In this document: positions 10,185 through 20,620 of the stretch, piece by piece
How the letters are laid out: each line of letters starts with the position of its first letter
How positions within the stretch are numbered: the stretch's first letter is position 1
Assembly (NCBI RefSeq): GCF_008364685.1
Contig: NZ_VTTL01000011.1
Coordinates: 124,001-188,000 of the forward strand
DNA from: Xanthobacter oligotrophicus
Lineage (GTDB): Bacteria > Pseudomonadota > Alphaproteobacteria > Rhizobiales > Xanthobacteraceae
Direction of reading: 5' to 3'
DNA length: 64,000 nt
The notes under the pieces: model-generated
Seen by the model: only the letters and a program-made list of their open reading frames with translations
The model's database searches: none
What the model was told of the DNA's origin: nothing
Translations under genes and position numbers: made by a program

Positions 10185-10213
10185 GGCGAGAGGGCTTGAA
10201 TCGGCAAGATTGG

Positions 10214-10244
10214 AAAGGGCGGCTTCGGCTGCCCTTTTGCTTTT
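10214..10244 (+). terminator. rho-independent terminator after secreted-protein gene
   Basis: Stem AAAGGGCGGC / GCTGCCCTTT around a TTCG loop, followed by a T-rich tail. It lies 29 bases after the stop codon. Confidence 0.8.
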
Positions 10245-10257
10245 CGGCGCCGGCCGC

Positions 10258-11193
10258 TCAGGCGAGCAGCTTCGCCACCGCCACCACCAGCGGGAGCGTC
10301 AGCGCTGCGGCGACGATCTGGAGGGTGAGGATTTCCGCCAGCAAGGGCGCATCGCCGCCCATCTGGCGGGCCAGCACGTAGCCGTTGGGCGCGGAAGGAA
10401 CCGCAGCGGTGATGGCCACCACCATCAACTCCGTTCCCGCAAGGCCGAAGGCCCGCGCCAGCAGGAGTGCGATGGCCGGCTTCACCAGAAGCTTCAGCGC
10501 GAGGCTCGCCAGCACGATGGGACGCGGTCGCGCCAGCCGGTCCAGCAGCAGCCCGCCGCCCACCACCAGCAGTCCCAGGGCCAGGGAGGCGCGCCCCAGC
10601 ACGTCGCCGAACTCCAGCAGCACCGCGGGCACGGGGAAATGGGTGGCATTGAGCGCCGCCCCTGCCGCGCAGGCCCAGATATAGGGATTGCGCGCGAGTT
10701 GCTCGGCCACATAGGCGAAAGTGGGCGGATGGCGGCCCGAGAAGCTGGCCAGCACCAGCACGGCAATCACGTTGACCACCGGGATCATGGCCACCAGCGC
10801 CAGCGCCGCTATGGTGATGCCCGCCGGGCCGTAGAGCCCGCCCGCGACCGCGAGCACGATATAGGTGTTCCAGCGCACCGCCCCCTGGAACAGGGAGGTG
10901 AAGCCCGGCCCGTCCGCCGCCAGCGCCGCGATCAGCGGCCGGTGGACGAGGAGAATCAGGCTCGAGAGCACCACCACCGAGCCGATGAGCGCCCCGCCGA
11001 CCGCCAGCACGTTCACCTTGCTGAGGTCGGCCTTCACGGCCGAGACCACGAGCAGGGCGGGGAACAGCACGAAATAGGTGAGCTTTTCCAGCGCCGCCCA
11101 GTGGGCGGGATCCTTCAGCAGGATCCGGCGCAGCACGGCGCCGAGGGCGATGACGAGGAAGACGGGCGCGAGTGCGCTGAAGATGAGGTCCAT
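10258..11193 (-). CDS. AEC family (auxin efflux carrier) transporter
   Basis: 311 residues from the ATG at 11193 (MDLIFSALAPVFLVIALG); an in-frame ATG four codons upstream at 11205 is also possible and neither has a strong ribosome site. Around ten hydrophobic segments in two five-helix halves fit the AEC (bile-acid/auxin carrier) fold, with family-like segments LEKLTYFVLFPALL near the N-terminus and AVPSAPNGYVLARQMGGD near the C-terminus. Members export or import small organic acids; the substrate cannot be told from sequence. It stands alone, converging on the secreted-protein gene. Confidence 0.88.
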   Translation of the reverse strand: MDLIFSALAPVFLVIALGAVLRRILLKDPAHWAALEKLTYFVLFPALLVVSAVKADLSKVNVLAVGGALIGSVVVLSSLILLVHRPLIAALAADGPGFTSLFQGAVRWNTYIVLAVAGGLYGPAGITIAALALVAMIPVVNVIAVLVLASFSGRHPPTFAYVAEQLARNPYIWACAAGAALNATHFPVPAVLLEFGDVLGRASLALGLLVVGGGLLLDRLARPRPIVLASLALKLLVKPAIALLLARAFGLAGTELMVVAITAAVPSAPNGYVLARQMGGDAPLLAEILTLQIVAAALTLPLVVAVAKLLA

Positions 11194-11366
11194 GGGCCGA
11201 CGCATAGCGTGCCTGCCGTTGGGTGGCAGGCAATTAGTCCCTCTCGGGCGCGCACGGGCCGCCGGGGCGCCCCACCTTTAGGCGGGCGCATCGGGGAAAT
11301 CCACCGTCCCGAACCGGGAAAGAGGCATCGCCGAACCGGAACACCGGGGAACAGGCGGTGACCGAA

Positions 11367-11897
11367 TCAGTCTCGGGGGGCGGTTTCGGATTCGTTCCCG
11401 GCCGGGCGAAGCACGTGGCGGGAGAGGAAGCCCAGCGCCCCTTCCAGGATGAAGGCGGCGGCGTGCTGGTCCACCACGGCGGCGCGGCGGGCACGGCTGA
11501 CGTCGGCGGAGATCAGGGCCCGCTCCACCGCCGCGGTGGACAGGCGCTCGTCCCACAGGGCGATGGGCAGCGCCGTGAGGCGGGCGAGGTTGCGGGCGAA
11601 GGCGCGGCTCGCCTGCGCGCGGGGGCCTTCGGAGGCGTCCATGTTCAGCGGCAGGCCGAGCACGAATCCCACCGCCCGCCGTTCCGCCGCCAGGGCCAGC
11701 AGCCGCTGGGCATCGGCGGTGAACTTGGTGCGCTGCACCGTCTCCACCACGGTGGCCACCCGGCGATCAGGATCGCAGGAGGCGACGCCGATGGTCTTGG
11801 TGCCGAGATCGAGCCCGAGCAGCGCGCCGCGCGGCGGCAGTATCGGCGCGATGTCGGCCAGCGGACCGACGGGGGCAGGGGAGGTGGGCTGCGTCAT
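11367..11897 (-). CDS. ruvX: Holliday junction resolvase RuvX/YqgF
   Basis: 176 residues with the RNase H-like YqgF fold: LLGLDLGTKTIGVASCD near residue 30, FVLGLPLNMDASEGPRA in the middle, DERLSTAAVE and the C-terminal VDQHAAAFIL carrying acidic residues of the active site. The family is implicated in pre-16S rRNA processing and Holliday junction resolution. About 35 residues on either end are less conserved. Length is slightly above the usual 140-160 residues because of a Pro-rich N-terminus. Confidence 0.93.
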   Translation of the reverse strand: MTQPTSPAPVGPLADIAPILPPRGALLGLDLGTKTIGVASCDPDRRVATVVETVQRTKFTADAQRLLALAAERRAVGFVLGLPLNMDASEGPRAQASRAFARNLARLTALPIALWDERLSTAAVERALISADVSRARRAAVVDQHAAAFILEGALGFLSRHVLRPAGNESETAPRD

Positions 11898-11903
11898 TGC
11901 GTA

Positions 11904-11946
11904 TGGCTAAAGCATTTTCGGGCGGGGGTGAATGCGGATCGCGTGC
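11904..11946. repeat. degenerate dispersed repeat, copy B
   Basis: The block AAAGCATTTTCGGGCG, then TGAATGCGG and TCGCGTG, matches in order and spacing the sequence at 7066-7112 and the general form of a dispersed intergenic repeat of Hyphomicrobiales. It lies between ruvX and vapC. Confidence 0.4.
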
Positions 11947-11967
11947 CGCTTCAAGGGGACGGTCGCT

Positions 11968-12333
11968 TCAGGGGGAAATGTCGAGGCCCAGCTCGGCCGC
12001 GACGACGCCAAGCCGGCGGTCCCTGGTCCAAAGGCGCGTATCGGGCGTCAGGCGCACCGAGGCGATGAGATGGGCATCCACAAAGCCAATGCCGCGACCG
12101 TGCAGGCTCGCGGCCTCGATCAGCCCGAGCACCTCCGCGTCGTTCGCCACGATGGCGCGCGGCAGGTCAGCGAGGGCACCCAAAATGGTGCCGCGGTTGC
12201 GGAAATTTCCCAGCGCCAGTTCGCCGATGACGAAGGGATGGGTGAGAATCTCTCCGGCTTCGAGCAACTGCACGAGGCGCGTCTCGCCTGTGCGGAAATG
12301 ATCGATCCAGATCGACGTATCGACGAGAATCAT
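11968..12333 (-). CDS. vapC: VapC family PIN-domain toxin (ribonuclease)
   Basis: 121 residues with a complete PIN domain. The acidic metal-binding residues are visible in ILVDTSIWIDHF (Asp5), VIGELALGNF (Glu), GFVDAHLIAS (Asp) and LWTRDRRL (Asp). VapC toxins are Mg2+-dependent RNases often cutting tRNA or rRNA. Its start overlaps the stop of the upstream antitoxin by 4 bases, the standard coupling of type II modules. Confidence 0.92.
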   Translation of the reverse strand: MILVDTSIWIDHFRTGETRLVQLLEAGEILTHPFVIGELALGNFRNRGTILGALADLPRAIVANDAEVLGLIEAASLHGRGIGFVDAHLIASVRLTPDTRLWTRDRRLGVVAAELGLDISP

Positions 12334-12527
12334 GCCTCGCCGGAGCGGCGACGGCGCACCGGTTCGAGTTGCGGCTCGCTTCCTCCGAGCCGAGCCAGGC
12401 GCCGCGCGCTCTCCCTGGCGATGAGCGCCTTCAGGGCTTCGCGGACCAAGGCGGATTTTTCCGTCATGCCTGTCAGCGCCTGGGCCTTCGCAAGAAGTTC
12501 GTCGTCGATGGCGAGGGTGGTCCGCAT
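12330..12527 (-). CDS. vapB: VapB-like antitoxin
   Basis: 65 residues from the ATG at 12527 (MRTTLAIDDELLAKAQAL). The frame is open 58 codons further upstream, but the ATG at 12527 starts exactly at the conserved ribbon-helix-helix core (MRTTLAIDDELL...SALVREALKALIARESARRLARLGG) typical of VapB antitoxins that pair with PIN toxins. The C-terminal tail would wrap the toxin. Together with the overlapping vapC it forms a complete type II toxin-antitoxin module, probably autoregulated through the RHH domain. Confidence 0.9.
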   Translation of the reverse strand: MRTTLAIDDELLAKAQALTGMTEKSALVREALKALIARESARRLARLGGSEPQLEPVRRRRSGEA

Positions 12528-12699
12528 GGCAAAGGCGTTCCCGCAGGCTACTTGAACACCAATCATAGCATCATCTGATGCGAAAATCCGTGCGCCTGCG
12601 GCAGTGCGCGCCAGAAGTGCCCAGCCCCCCTTTCGCCGCAAACCCTTCCACCGCGGCATACCCCTTGCTATAGCGGCGGTCAGCTTTTGGGAGCGTATC

Positions 12700-12983
12700 A
12701 TGTCCGTCGATCAGGCGACCGTCCGCCGGGTGGCCCATCTTGCGCGCATCTCGGTGCGCGAGGAAGAACTCGGCCATCTTCAGAATGAGCTTAACGCCAT
12801 CCTCGAATTCGTGGAGCAACTGGCCGATCTCGACGTTTCCGGCGTCGAGCCGCTGACCAGCGTGGTGCCCGTGGAACTGCCCATGCGCGAGGATGTGGTC
12901 ACCGACGGCCACTGCCCCGAAAAGGTGCTCGCCAATGCCCCCGACGCCGAGGGCGGCTTCTTTACCGTGCCGAAGGTGGTGGA

Positions 12984-12987
<4 letters not shown>
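12700..12987 (+). CDS. gatC: Asp-tRNA(Asn)/Glu-tRNA(Gln) amidotransferase subunit C
   Basis: 95 residues from the ATG at 12700 ([17 protein letters not shown]), the conserved family start. GatC stabilises the GatAB amidotransferase that converts misacylated Glu-tRNA(Gln) or Asp-tRNA(Asn). The core [29 protein letters not shown] and the terminal [11 protein letters not shown] are diagnostic. Its stop overlaps the gatA start by 4 bases. Confidence 0.96.
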
Positions 12988-14468
<1,481 letters not shown>

Positions 14469-14485
14469 TCTGAGCAAACCTCCAG

Positions 14486-14508
14486 GCCCGCGCTTCGGCG
14501 CGGGCTTT
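14486..14508 (+). terminator. rho-independent terminator after gatA
   Basis: Perfect 8-bp stem GCCCGCGC / GCGCGGGC with a TTCG tetraloop, followed by TTTC. It lies 18 bases after the gatA stop. Confidence 0.75.
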
Positions 14509-14547
14509 CAGGCTTGTTTCGGTCTCTGGCGCGGCCTGATTGGCGCT

Positions 14548-15684
14548 TCAGCCCAGCCGCTTCCTGATGGAGCGGCTGAGGCGGCGGACGGTGCCGTCCC
14601 ATTCCGCCTTGAGGGTGGTGTGGCCGCCGCGCAGCGCCCGCCAGCGCCCCACCAGGGACTTGGACAGGAACTTCGCAAGGCCGCTTTCCGCCGCCTGCCG
14701 GGAGGCCGCGCCGCCCGCCTCAAGACGGCCCAGGGCGGCGATGACCGTATCGACCGCTGAAGCTGCCTTGTCATAGGGGCGGATGGCGGCGAGGGCATCA
14801 TGGCGCCGTGGGCCGCCCAGCCGCTCGAACGGACGCTGCACCGTATCGTCGGGGCCGGTGGCTCCCATGTAGCAGGCGGTGATGGTGTCCAGGCTTTCGA
14901 GCCTCAGGCCGGGGCTCGCCCGCAGCAGCGCCATGGCGCCCATGGGGCCGAGCGCCGTGGTGGCGGGGTCGTAGTCCGGCCGCGTGCGCCAGCGGCAATA
15001 GGCCACCAGCGTCTTCGAGACGATCTGGTCGTGGCTGCGCACCGGGAAATGGGCGAGGGCGACCGACAGCAATTGGTGCACCACCACCTTGCGCCTGAAG
15101 CAGAAGGCGGCGTGGTTGCCGTCCTCGATCTTCAGCTCCTCATTCGCGGCGACGCTCGCCGGCAGCATCACCTTGGCGCTGAAGCCGGTGAGCTTCTGGG
15201 TGCGGTCCGAGAAGAAGCTGAAGGGGTCGGGGATCTCATTCAGCGGGCGGGGCAGGTAGTTCCACATGCGCAGCCCGCCGGCCTGGGACTCGGGCAGGCT
15301 GGCGAGTTCCGCTTCGAGGCTGGCGCGGTCCTGCGTGGCGAGGAATTCGTCGCCGTCCAGCAGGAAGGCGAAATCCCACCGCTCCACCGCATAGGCGCGC
15401 TGAAGCAGGCCCTTGGTGCGCGCCGCCTGGAAATAGGCGGCCTCCTGAGGGCCGTCGAACACGCTCACCGCCAGCCCTTCCGCCGCGAGGGCGTCGAGGA
15501 TGGCGCGGGTGCCGTCGCGGCTGTGGTCGTCCTCGATGAAGAGGTGATCGACCACCGCGAGATTGTGCCGCACGAACGCCTCGATCACGTCCGCCTCGTC
15601 GCGGACGATGGCGACGGCGGCGAGCCGCAGGCCCTTCGGCGCGGACGGGGAGGGCGATGGGACGCCGGATGTTGACACGGTCAT
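14548..15684 (-). CDS. glycosyltransferase family 2 protein
   Basis: 378 residues. A GT-A-like N-terminal domain is seen from AAVAIVRDEADVIEAFVRHNLAVVDHLFIEDDHSRDGT (residues about 22-60), with an acidic FAFLLDGDEFLA metal-binding motif near residue 108. This resembles the Glyco_tranf_2_4 group, often involved in surface polysaccharide decoration. The C-terminal 100 residues are basic and without recognised domain. No membrane segments. The gene is on the opposite strand to gatCA and gatB and splits the two gat loci. Substrate unknown. Confidence 0.82.
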   Translation of the reverse strand: MTVSTSGVPSPSPSAPKGLRLAAVAIVRDEADVIEAFVRHNLAVVDHLFIEDDHSRDGTRAILDALAAEGLAVSVFDGPQEAAYFQAARTKGLLQRAYAVERWDFAFLLDGDEFLATQDRASLEAELASLPESQAGGLRMWNYLPRPLNEIPDPFSFFSDRTQKLTGFSAKVMLPASVAANEELKIEDGNHAAFCFRRKVVVHQLLSVALAHFPVRSHDQIVSKTLVAYCRWRTRPDYDPATTALGPMGAMALLRASPGLRLESLDTITACYMGATGPDDTVQRPFERLGGPRRHDALAAIRPYDKAASAVDTVIAALGRLEAGGAASRQAAESGLAKFLSKSLVGRWRALRGGHTTLKAEWDGTVRRLSRSIRKRLG

Positions 15685-15793
15685 GCAGGGGAGGGCGATG
15701 GGGGTTCTCGTTTGCGCCTGCTATAGCACCGGCCGCGCGGCGAGGCGAGGCGGCAAAGCACGGCCTCTAAACTTAAGCAAAAAGAATGCGTTA

Positions 15794-15852
15794 CCCGAAC
15801 AGATTGCGGTGCAATCTGCTCGGGGCGTGCTCCAGCGTTGCGCGCACGCCCC
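15794..15852. repeat. paired alternative hairpins with GGGGCGTGCTCC motif, upstream of gatB
   Basis: An imperfect 13-bp inverted repeat (CCCGAACAGATTG / CAATCTGCTCGGG) starts near 15794. Its right arm runs into GGGGCGTGCTCC (15822-15833). That motif can instead pair with GCACGCCCC at 15844-15852, so two mutually exclusive hairpins are possible. The same 12-mer recurs at 32108-32119 and 55355-55366, also intergenic. Whether it is a dispersed element or a leader structure of gatB is unknown. Confidence 0.5.
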
Positions 15853-15936
15853 GTTGGGGAGTAGTGACGTATGAGAACGCTCGTCGAAACGCTTTTCGCC
15901 CGCGCGCCGACGCGGCGGCCAGTCCCGGGACCTTTC

Positions 15937-17427
15937 ATGACCGTACATGTTCGCCCTACCGAACCCAAGAAGCTCATTTCCGGCGCCACCGGCGACTGGG
16001 AGGTGGTGATCGGCCTGGAGGTGCATGCCCAGGTGGCCTCCAACGCCAAGCTGTTCTCCGGCGCCTCCACCGCTTTCGGCGGCCCGCCCAATGACCATGT
16101 GTCGCTGGTGGACGCGGCCATGCCCGGTATGCTGCCGGTCATCAACCAGGAATGCGTGGCCCAGGCGGTGCGCACCGGCCTCGGCCTGAAGGCGCAGATC
16201 CACCTGACCTCGGTGTTCGACCGGAAGAATTATTTCTATCCGGACCTGCCGCAGGGCTACCAGATCAGCCAGTACAAGCAACCCGTGGTGGGCGAGGGCG
16301 AGGTGATCGTGGACCTGCCCGACGGGGAGAGCATTCCCGTCGGTATCGAGCGCCTGCACCTGGAGCAGGACGCCGGCAAGTCCATCCATGACCTGTCGCC
16401 CACCCAGTCCTTCGTGGACCTCAACCGTTCCGGCGTGGCGCTGATGGAGATCGTCTCCCGGCCCGACCTGCGTTCGGCGGAGGAGGCGAAGGCCTATGTG
16501 ACCAAGCTGCGCACCATCCTGCGCTATCTCGGCACCTGCGACGGCGACATGGAGAAGGGCAATTTGCGGGCGGACGTGAACGTCTCCGTGCGCCGCCCCG
16601 GCGCGCCTTTCGGCACCCGCTGCGAGATCAAGAACGTTAATTCCATCCGCTTCATCGGCCAGGCCATCGAGGTGGAAGCCCGCCGGCAGATCGAGATCCT
16701 GGAGGATGGCGGCTCCATCTCGCAGGAGACGCGCCTGTTCGACCCCACCAAGGGCGAGACGCGCTCCATGCGCTCGAAGGAAGAGGCGCACGACTACCGT
16801 TACTTCCCCGATCCCGACCTGCTGCCGCTGGTGCTGAAGCCCGAATGGGTTGAAGACCTTAAGTCCCGCCTGCCCGAGCTGCCGGACGAGAAGAAGGCCC
16901 GCTTCATCGCCACCTACGGCCTCAGCCCCTATGACGCGGGCGTGCTCGTGGCCGAGCGCGAGACCGCCGCCTATTTCGAGCAGGTGGCGGAAGGCGGCGG
17001 CGTCACGCGCGACGGCAAGGCAGCGGCGAACTTCGTCATCAACGAGCTGTTCGGCCGCCTGAACAAGGAGGGGAAGGATGTCACCTCCTCCCCCGTCAGC
17101 CCGCAGCAGATTGGCGCCATCCTCGACCTGATCGCGGAAGGCACCATCTCCTCCAAGATCGCCAAGGACCTGTTCGAGATCGTCTTCACCGAGGGCGGCG
17201 ACCCGCGCGTGGTCGTGGAAGCTCGCGGCCTGAAGCAGGTGACCGACCTCGGCGCCATCGAGAAGGTGGTGGACGAGATCATCGCCAAGAACCCGGACAA
17301 GGTGGCGCAGGTCCTGGCCAAGCCCACCATGCTGGGCTGGTTCGTGGGCCAAGCCATGAAGGCCTCCGGCGGCAAGGCCAACCCTCAGGCCCTCAACGAC
17401 ATCCTGAAGGCGAAGCTCGGGATCTGA
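15937..17427 (+). CDS. gatB: Asp-tRNA(Asn)/Glu-tRNA(Gln) amidotransferase subunit B
   Basis: 496 residues from the ATG at 15937 ([14 protein letters not shown]), chosen because it agrees with the usual alphaproteobacterial N-terminus; an ATG 22 codons upstream is in frame. GatB binds the tRNA and, as an activating kinase, phosphorylates the misacyl group before amidation. Diagnostic stretches are [32 protein letters not shown], the [10 protein letters not shown] motif, [17 protein letters not shown] and the C-terminal tail [19 protein letters not shown] of the GatB/YqeY domain. A strong terminator follows. Confidence 0.98.
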   Translation: MTVHVRPTEPKKLISGATGDWEVVIGLEVHAQVASNAKLFSGASTAFGGPPNDHVSLVDAAMPGMLPVINQECVAQAVRTGLGLKAQIHLTSVFDRKNYFYPDLPQGYQISQYKQPVVGEGEVIVDLPDGESIPVGIERLHLEQDAGKSIHDLSPTQSFVDLNRSGVALMEIVSRPDLRSAEEAKAYVTKLRTILRYLGTCDGDMEKGNLRADVNVSVRRPGAPFGTRCEIKNVNSIRFIGQAIEVEARRQIEILEDGGSISQETRLFDPTKGETRSMRSKEEAHDYRYFPDPDLLPLVLKPEWVEDLKSRLPELPDEKKARFIATYGLSPYDAGVLVAERETAAYFEQVAEGGGVTRDGKAAANFVINELFGRLNKEGKDVTSSPVSPQQIGAILDLIAEGTISSKIAKDLFEIVFTEGGDPRVVVEARGLKQVTDLGAIEKVVDEIIAKNPDKVAQVLAKPTMLGWFVGQAMKASGGKANPQALNDILKAKLGI

Positions 17428-17460
17428 GACGGCCCGCGCCTATCCGCCTGCGACGGTTTG

Positions 17461-17489
17461 AAATGCCCGGCCTCGTGCCGGGCATTTTC
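17461..17489 (+). terminator. rho-independent terminator after gatB
   Basis: Perfect 11-bp stem AAATGCCCGGC / GCCGGGCATTT with a 5-base loop and a T-run, 33 bases after the stop codon. Confidence 0.85.
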
Positions 17490-17525
17490 GTTTCTGCCCT
17501 CCGCGCACAGACGCGCAGCGGCGGG

Positions 17526-17576
17526 TTGACGAATTTGGACGATCGCCCTATTCCTGCTTAGGACAATCGTCCAAAT
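17526..17576 (+). promoter_or_regulatory. promoter with inverted-repeat operator of the tetR-yciI unit
   Basis: A perfect 11-bp inverted repeat ATTTGGACGAT (17533-17543) and its complement (17566-17576), 22 bases apart, about 45 bases before the TetR gene. A TTGACG hexamer at 17526 overlaps its left edge and could be the -35 box. The architecture suggests autoregulation by the adjacent TetR-family repressor. Confidence 0.65.
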
Positions 17577-17621
17577 CGCCGCCGTCGTCCGGGCGGCTTC
17601 CGGTGCAGCGAGGGCAGTGGC

Positions 17622-18215
17622 ATGGCGGGTGGGAGCACGCGTGCCGAGATCGTGGCAGCGGCCGATAGGCTGTTCTACGAGCAGGGCTACGAACACACGT
17701 CATTTGCAGACATCGCCGGGGCGGTGCAGATCTCGCGTGGCAACTTCTATTATTATTTCAAGACCAAGGACGAGATCCTCGACGCTGTCATCGCGGTTCG
17801 CCTGGAAAATACCGGCCGCATGCTCGATGCCTGGGCCGCGGACAGCGCCGCACCGGCGGATCGCATTCGCAGTTTCATTGATATTCTCATCATGAACCGG
17901 GTGAAGATCCAGGCTCATGGCTGCCCGGTGGGCACGCTCTGCAACGAACTCGCCAAACTCGACCATCCCGCACTGGGCGCTGCGCGCGCACTCTTGCTCC
18001 TGTTTCAGGATTGGCTCGCGCGGCAGTTCGTGGCGCTCGGCTGCGCGGACGAAGCCGATGCGCTCGCGCTCCATCTCCTCGCGCGGACCCAGGGCGTGGC
18101 GACGCTCGCGAACGCGCTTAAGGACGAAGCCTTCCTGAGGCGGGAGGTGGGGGAGATGAACCTCTGGCTCAGTCTGCGATGTGAGGAGATAGCGGCATGT
18201 TCGTCGTCACGTTGA
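17622..18215 (+). CDS. TetR/AcrR family transcriptional regulator
   Basis: 197 residues. The N-terminal helix-turn-helix is canonical: RAEIVAAADRLFYEQGYEHTSFADIAGAVQISRGNFYYYFKTKDEILDAVI. The C-terminal ligand domain contains an HGCPVGTLCNELAKLD segment like that of TetR regulators which control small oxidoreductase or YciI genes. It overlaps the downstream YciI gene by 19 bases, so the two are co-expressed, and an inverted repeat suited to autoregulation lies upstream. Ligand unknown. Confidence 0.93.
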   Translation: MAGGSTRAEIVAAADRLFYEQGYEHTSFADIAGAVQISRGNFYYYFKTKDEILDAVIAVRLENTGRMLDAWAADSAAPADRIRSFIDILIMNRVKIQAHGCPVGTLCNELAKLDHPALGAARALLLLFQDWLARQFVALGCADEADALALHLLARTQGVATLANALKDEAFLRREVGEMNLWLSLRCEEIAACSSSR

Positions 18216-18484
18216 CCTTTGGCACCAACAAGTCCCGCGCCAACGAACTGATGCAGGGCCACAACGACTGGATCAGGCGCGGCTTCGAGGAGGGCGTCTT
18301 CCTCCTCGCCGGCAGCCTGAAGCCCGCCGCCGGCGGTGCCATTGTCGCCCACAACACCTCGCGGGCCGAGCTGGAGCTGAGGATCCAGGACGATCCGTTC
18401 GTGGCCGAGGAGGTGGTGCGGGCCGACATTATCGAGATCGCGCCCGGGCGTGCCGACGCGCGGCTCTCCTTCCTGGTGGCCTGA
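18197..18484 (+). CDS. YciI family protein
   Basis: 95 residues of the YCII ferredoxin-like fold (MFVVTLTFG..., GHNDWIRRGFEEGVFLLAGSLKPAAGGAIV, DPFVAEEVVRADIIEIAPG). The conserved histidine and aspartate of the family (GHNDWI and DDPF) are present. Members are small enzymes or dimeric binding proteins of varied role. It starts inside the 3' end of the TetR gene, suggesting it is the main target of that repressor. Confidence 0.88.
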   Translation: MFVVTLTFGTNKSRANELMQGHNDWIRRGFEEGVFLLAGSLKPAAGGAIVAHNTSRAELELRIQDDPFVAEEVVRADIIEIAPGRADARLSFLVA

Positions 18485-18548
18485 GGCCGCAGGCGTCGGG
18501 CTGACGGCGTCCGGTCGTTCTCGCCCGACGCCGTTCCGGCCAAAGGCC

Positions 18549-19715
18549 TCACTGCGCCGCGCGGGCGAGCGGCCGCTCGATCTCCCGCACCAGGCTGTCG
18601 CGGGAGATGTCGGAGATGGCGCGGGCGCCGGTGAGGGTCATGGCCACCCTCATTTCCTTGGCGATGATGTCGAGCAGGTTCTCCACCCCGGCGCCGCCCG
18701 CCGCCGCCAGCGCATAGACGAAGGCGCGGCCGAGCAGCACGCCATCGGCGCCCTGTGCCAGCATGCGCACCACGTCGAGCCCTGAGCGGATGCCGGAATC
18801 GGCCAGAAGCGTCATCTCGCCCTTCACCGCATCGGCTATGGCCGGCATGGCGCGGGCGGACGAGAGCACGCCGTCGAGCTGGCGTCCGCCATGGTTCGAC
18901 ACGATGATGCCGTCGGCGCCGAAGCGCACCGCGTCGCGGGCGTCCTCCGGGTCCAGGATGCCCTTGATGATCATGGGGCCCTTCCAGAACTCGCGGATCC
19001 ACTCCAGGTCCTTCCAGCCGATGGACGGATCGAAATTGTTGCCGAGCCAGCCCACGTAATCCTCAAGGCTGGTCTTCTCCTTGCGATAGGCGGAGACGTT
19101 GCCGAGATCGTGCGGGGTGCCCATCAGGCCCACGTCATAGGCCCAGAATGGGTGCAGCACGGCTTGCGCCATGCGCCGGAACGCGGCGTTCGGGCCGGAC
19201 ATTCCTGAGTGGGCATCGCGATAGCGCGCGCCGGGCACCGGCATGTCCACGGTGAAGACCAGGGTGCGGATGCCCGCCGCCCAGGCGCGCTCCAGCGCGT
19301 TCTGCATGAAGCCGCGGTCCTTCAGCACGTAGAGCTGGAACCAGATGGGCTTGCCCACCTGGCTCTGGACTTCCTCGATGGGGCAGACCGAGACGGTGGA
19401 GAGGGTGAAGGGAATGCCCTTCTTCGTGGCCGCCTGCGCCGCCTGCACCTCGCCGCGGCGGGCGAACATGCCGCACAGCCCGATCGGGGCGAGGCCCACG
19501 GGCATGGCGAGGGGTTGGTCGAACAGGGTGGTGGCGAGGTCCACCTCGCCCACGCTCTTCAGCACGCGCTGGCGCAGGGCGAGGTCGGAAAGGTCCTCCA
19601 CGTTCCGGCGCAGGGTCGCCTCGGCATAGGCGCCGCCGTCGATGTAGTGGAACAGGAAGGGCGGCAGGCGGCGCCGGGCGGCTTCCCGGTAGTCGGAGGA
19701 CGACGAGATGATCAT
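18549..19715 (-). CDS. lldD: FMN-dependent L-lactate dehydrogenase
   Basis: 388 residues from the ATG at 19715 ([29 protein letters not shown]), preceded by AAGGAAG. This membrane-associated enzyme oxidises L-lactate to pyruvate, passing electrons to quinone. FMN-binding and catalytic motifs of the alpha-hydroxy-acid oxidase family are clear: the N-terminal [27 protein letters not shown], the active-site histidine in [14 protein letters not shown] and [28 protein letters not shown]. The start codon overlaps the stop of the upstream GntR gene, giving an lldR-lldD operon. No lactate permease lies beside it. Confidence 0.96.
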   Translation of the reverse strand: MIISSSSDYREAARRRLPPFLFHYIDGGAYAEATLRRNVEDLSDLALRQRVLKSVGEVDLATTLFDQPLAMPVGLAPIGLCGMFARRGEVQAAQAATKKGIPFTLSTVSVCPIEEVQSQVGKPIWFQLYVLKDRGFMQNALERAWAAGIRTLVFTVDMPVPGARYRDAHSGMSGPNAAFRRMAQAVLHPFWAYDVGLMGTPHDLGNVSAYRKEKTSLEDYVGWLGNNFDPSIGWKDLEWIREFWKGPMIIKGILDPEDARDAVRFGADGIIVSNHGGRQLDGVLSSARAMPAIADAVKGEMTLLADSGIRSGLDVVRMLAQGADGVLLGRAFVYALAAAGGAGVENLLDIIAKEMRVAMTLTGARAISDISRDSLVREIERPLARAAQ

Positions 19716-20470
19716 GATCTTGCTTCCTTCTGTATCGCCGCCCGGGAAAGGGCGCGCACGGAGCGTCGCTCGCGCGCTGCGGCGTCTTCGATGAGCCGCA
19801 GGCTGTCCTCCACGAAATCGAGATGGCGCAGGGCGGCGTCGCGCGCGTCGTCGGCGCGGCCTTCCACGACGGCTTCGAAGATCAGGCGATGCTGGTCTTC
19901 CAGCGCGTGCGCCGTGCGCGGCAGGCGGTAGAGCTTTTCGAGGCTGGCGGAAATGGAGTGCTGCAGCAGGTCGAACAGCCCCGCCATCACCTGGCGCAGC
20001 ACCGCATTGTGGGAGGCCTCCGCCACCGCCATGTGGAAGGCGGCGTCGGCGCGGGCCTGGGTCGCCTCGTCCGCGCCCTCGGCCTTGCGGAGCCGCTCGA
20101 AGGCGGCGGTGAGCCGCGCCCGGTCCTCGTCGCCGGCGCGCAGGGCCGCGCAATAGGCGGTGTCGCCGTCCAGCGACTTGCGGATCTCCATCACATCCTG
20201 CCAGTAGCCCGGCTCCATGCGAGCGAGCGACGACAGGGGGGAGAGCGCCTTGTCCAGGGACGATGTCGAGAGCGGGGCGGCCACGAAGGTGCCGCCGCCC
20301 TGGCGCGCGGTGAGGATGCCGCGACTGGAGAGCTGCTGGATGGCTTCGCGCAGCCGGGAGCGGGACACGCCGAAATCGGCGGCGAGCTTGCGTTCCGAGG
20401 GCAGGCGCGCGCCGGCCTCAAGGCCGCCCTCGGCGATCAACGCCTCGATCTCGTCCGACAGCTTTCGCAC
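19712..20470 (-). CDS. lldR: GntR family (FadR subfamily) regulator, LldR-like
   Basis: 252 residues from a GTG at 20470, chosen because GGGAGGGG lies directly upstream and the family alignment begins there ([17 protein letters not shown]). The winged-helix domain ([45 protein letters not shown]) is followed by an FCD ligand domain with [16 protein letters not shown] and [26 protein letters not shown], including histidines typical of metal-dependent lactate sensing. Coupling to lldD and nearby TTGGTC-N-GACCAA dyads support an LldR role. A much longer reading frame through this gene exists but is noncoding upstream of the GTG. Confidence 0.92.
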   Translation of the reverse strand: MRKLSDEIEALIAEGGLEAGARLPSERKLAADFGVSRSRLREAIQQLSSRGILTARQGGGTFVAAPLSTSSLDKALSPLSSLARMEPGYWQDVMEIRKSLDGDTAYCAALRAGDEDRARLTAAFERLRKAEGADEATQARADAAFHMAVAEASHNAVLRQVMAGLFDLLQHSISASLEKLYRLPRTAHALEDQHRLIFEAVVEGRADDARDAALRHLDFVEDSLRLIEDAAARERRSVRALSRAAIQKEARS

Positions 20471-20493
20471 CCGCCCCTCCCAGTCGGGAAAAT

Positions 20494-20510
20494 TGGCACC
20501 TATGGTGCCA
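20494..20510. promoter_or_regulatory. palindrome TGGCACC-TAT-GGTGCCA upstream of lldR
   Basis: A 17-bp perfect dyad centred 32 bases upstream of the lldR GTG. Its sequence differs from the TTGGTC dyads nearby, so it may be a second binding site with a different specificity or a leader hairpin. Confidence 0.5.
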
Positions 20511-20533
20511 CCTTGTCGCGCCGTTGCCGTGAT

Positions 20534-20550
20534 AATTGGTCGGACCAATT
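20534..20550. promoter_or_regulatory. LldR-type operator O1
   Basis: Perfect 17-bp palindrome AATTGGTC-G-GACCAATT. The TGGTC-N-GACCA core fits operators of FadR-subfamily GntR regulators. It lies between lldR (minus) and the FUSC gene (plus). Confidence 0.7.
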
Positions 20551-20620
20551 TTGGGTAAACCAAACGCGATGGCTTGCTATTTTCGTCAGATAAAGCAAAT
20601 CTGGCGCAAGTCAACGGAAT

